Part shown: piece after piece, positions 62,730 through 64,000 of the stretch
Layout of the letters: each line of letters opens with the position of its first letter
Numbering within the stretch: position 1 is the stretch's first letter
Assembly (NCBI RefSeq): GCF_042678405.1
Contig: NZ_JBHTLI010000001.1
Coordinates: forward strand, 1,550,001-1,614,000
DNA length: 64,000 bases
Origin: Salegentibacter_A chungangensis
Lineage (GTDB): Bacteria > Bacteroidota > Bacteroidia > Flavobacteriales > Flavobacteriaceae
Direction of reading: 5' to 3'
Notes under the pieces: model-generated
What the model was told of the DNA's origin: nothing
The model's database searches: none
What the model saw: the letters and a program-made list of their open reading frames with translations, nothing else
Position numbers and translations under genes: made by a program

Positions 62730-62915
62730 TTAGTTTTTTATTCCGAATTTCTTCAGAATATCTTCCATCAAACACCATTTGGTGAGGGAAGACTGAAGCA
62801 AATTGGCTCCCACAAAGGCGGTGAACCAAAGCCAGTTAATATTCACATATATGGCAAGCAGCAGACTTATTAAAATAAATGTTCCTGCCACGCCGCGTAC
62901 TATTCTGTCTCTCAT
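62730..62915 (-). CDS. DUF2892 (YgaP-type) small membrane protein
   Basis: 61 aa with two hydrophobic segments (about residues 9-26 and 28-42) and the family pattern: RIVRGVAGTFIL at the start and FTAFVGANLLQSSLTKWCLME with the conserved Cys near the end. The family is often linked to rhodanese domains and sulfur or metal stress. Last gene of the RND cluster. Confidence 0.85.
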   Translation of the reverse strand: MRDRIVRGVAGTFILISLLLAIYVNINWLWFTAFVGANLLQSSLTKWCLMEDILKKFGIKN

Positions 62916-62931
62916 TTGTATGATTTTTTAA

Positions 62932-63234
62932 TTAGATATGTCTTTCTATGGGTAATACAATTGCCCTTACCGGATTATCGGTTTCGAGCTGTTGGTTATA
63001 TTCTTTTACAAGCTTAAAGAAGCTGTCTATTTTGACATCTTCGGTAAAACTGAAAAGCATCACCGATTCGTTGCCTGACTTTTCGCCGGGGAACCAGCTC
63101 TGGGTAGCGACAAGTGAATTCTTATACCCGTCTATTTCTGAAGTACTGAAGGCCTCAATATGCGATTCCCTGAAGAGTTTCAGGATATCCTTCTGAAATT
63201 CGGAAAGCGAGGTAACAATTAATAATTTCATCAT
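62932..63234 (-). CDS. Small cytosolic protein, possibly PII-like
   Basis: 100 aa, not firmly recognised. Alternating beta and alpha segments (KLLIVTSLSEFQKDILKLFRE, SVMLFSFTEDVKIDSFFKLVKEY, VRAIVLPIERHI) fit a ferredoxin-like fold of the PII/DUF3240 kind that often accompanies RND metal pumps. Between the permease and the DUF2892 gene, with short gaps. Ligand unknown. Confidence 0.6.
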   Translation of the reverse strand: MMKLLIVTSLSEFQKDILKLFRESHIEAFSTSEIDGYKNSLVATQSWFPGEKSGNESVMLFSFTEDVKIDSFFKLVKEYNQQLETDNPVRAIVLPIERHI

Positions 63235-63288
63235 TTTACTGGATTTAAGCTACCGAATCCCTGAAGCAGAGATCCGGTAGTTTTGGTT

Positions 63289-64000
63289 TTATTTATGGTT
63301 TTTCTTTTCGATCATATAATATACCAGTGGTACTACCAGTAGTGTAAGTACTGTAGAAGCAATAGTTCCTCCCATAAGCGAGATCGCCAGACCCTGGAAA
63401 ATAGGGTCAAAGAGGATCACAAAAGCTCCGATCACCACCGTACCTGCGGTTAGCAGGATAGGCGTGGTCCTTACAGCTCCGGCTTCGATCACGGCCTGCT
63501 TCAGCGGAATTCCTTCTTCCAGCCTCAGGTTCACGAAATCGATGAGGAGCACCGAGTTCCGGACCATAATACCCGCCAGGGCAATCATTCCGATAAAGGA
63601 AGTCGCAGTAAAGAAAGCTCCCATTATCCAGTGACCTAGCACGATACCCACAAGGGAAAGCGGAATGGCCACCATCATCACGATTGGCGCTTTAAAGTTC
63701 TGGAACCAGCCAACGATCAGGATATAGATGATGATGATCACACCAAGGAATGCGATTCCCAGGTCTCTGAAAACCTCCAGGGTGATCTGCCATTCTCCAT
63801 CCCATTTTACCGTAAAGTCATCCTCATACTGAGGTTGCTCCATATACAGCTCATTCATAGTATAACCTTCAGGAAGCTTAATATCCTTGAGCTTCTCTTC
63901 CATTCCCAGGATGGCATAAACCGGACTCTCAAGTTCCCCGGCCATATCGGCCAGTACGTAAACCACTCGTTTCTGGTTCTTGCGGTAAATGTTCTTTTCC
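63289..64000 (-). CDS. RND efflux permease, C-terminal part (5' end beyond window)
   Basis: The frame is open to 64000, so only the last 236 residues are seen; a GTG at 63966 is not the start. The visible part carries five C-terminal helices of an AcrB/CusA-type pump, with GIMVRNSVLLIDFVN, RTTPILLTAGTVV and the terminal TLLVVPLVYYMIEKK. It is a second RND pump, not related closely to the fused CusA at 22371. Drug or metal specificity cannot be told from this part. Confidence 0.9.
   Translation of the reverse strand, partial: EKNIYRKNQKRVVYVLADMAGELESPVYAILGMEEKLKDIKLPEGYTMNELYMEQPQYEDDFTVKWDGEWQITLEVFRDLGIAFLGVIIIIYILIVGWFQNFKAPIVMMVAIPLSLVGIVLGHWIMGAFFTATSFIGMIALAGIMVRNSVLLIDFVNLRLEEGIPLKQAVIEAGAVRTTPILLTAGTVVIGAFVILFDPIFQGLAISLMGGTIASTVLTLLVVPLVYYMIEKKNHK

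Noticed and set aside
63289..63966. A complete 225-aa membrane protein starting at 63966
   Set aside because: The codon there is GTG and the frame stays open to the window edge with RND-like sequence, so this is the end of a longer permease.
1..64000. Mobile element, prophage, integron or CRISPR array
   Set aside because: No integrase, transposase, phage structural gene or regularly spaced repeat was found on either strand.

Overview
The window is a gene-dense stretch of a Bacteroidota chromosome, most likely a marine Flavobacteriaceae close to Gramella/Christiangramia. The signs are the family-specific proteins (long DUF5684-type LepB, DUF5683, DUF6660, a CusA-CusC fusion, YaiO-type TPR/barrel protein, 618-aa KorA), near absence of Shine-Dalgarno sites, and promoters with the Bacteroidota -7 element TAnnTTTG. 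No prophage, transposase, CRISPR array or rRNA is visible. Species is inferred from gene content only.

Layout. 1-7821: a partial lipoprotein and recF on the minus strand, then a tightly packed plus-strand run (TPR protein, ribH, small membrane protein, mutL, two rhomboid proteases, EEP-family protein). 7816-13120: minus-strand housekeeping genes (WbqC, lepB, dapB, DUF5683, parB, parA). 13226-20425, minus strand: a dienoyl-CoA reductase-like SDR, both methylmalonyl-CoA mutase subunits, a DivIC/FtsB-like protein, udk, and a lipoprotein cytochrome c with a PQQ sugar dehydrogenase. 20571-21876: tRNA-Pro, a 427-bp gap with a terminator and a candidate structured RNA, and a PAS-LuxR regulator. 21981-27891: a heavy-metal efflux operon. 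27965-33653: ggt and a sucrose/fructan set (fructokinase, GH32, sugar porter). 33854-35175: a secreted unknown and an HAD hydrolase.

35246-52562 is the core of the window. An 11-subunit complex I (nuoABCDHIJKLMN, no nuoEFG NADH module) lies downstream of 2-oxoacid:ferredoxin oxidoreductase (korAB). Both are divergent from an Alvin-type 2[4Fe-4S] ferredoxin and pyruvate:ferredoxin oxidoreductase (nifJ). The layout suggests 2-oxoacid oxidation feeds ferredoxin electrons directly to complex I. The 221-bp divergent region carries two palindromes (ATGAY-N4-GTCAT), and a third lies upstream of nadA-nadB. In all three the palindrome centre is exactly 33 bp from the centre of a -7-like box, as expected for a class II Crp/Fnr-type activator. 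This apparent undescribed regulon is the strongest observation here.

52586-59120 holds a HEPN-like orphan and what looks like an exopolysaccharide locus: a degenerate receiver protein, a HEAT-like membrane protein, a processive GT2 synthase, a convergent YaiO-type TPR/beta-barrel, then a GT39 transferase. 59126-64000, minus strand: a PepSY protein, a long hairpin, nadB, nadA, and a small efflux cluster (DUF2892, a small PII-like candidate, and the C-terminal part of an RND permease running off the window).
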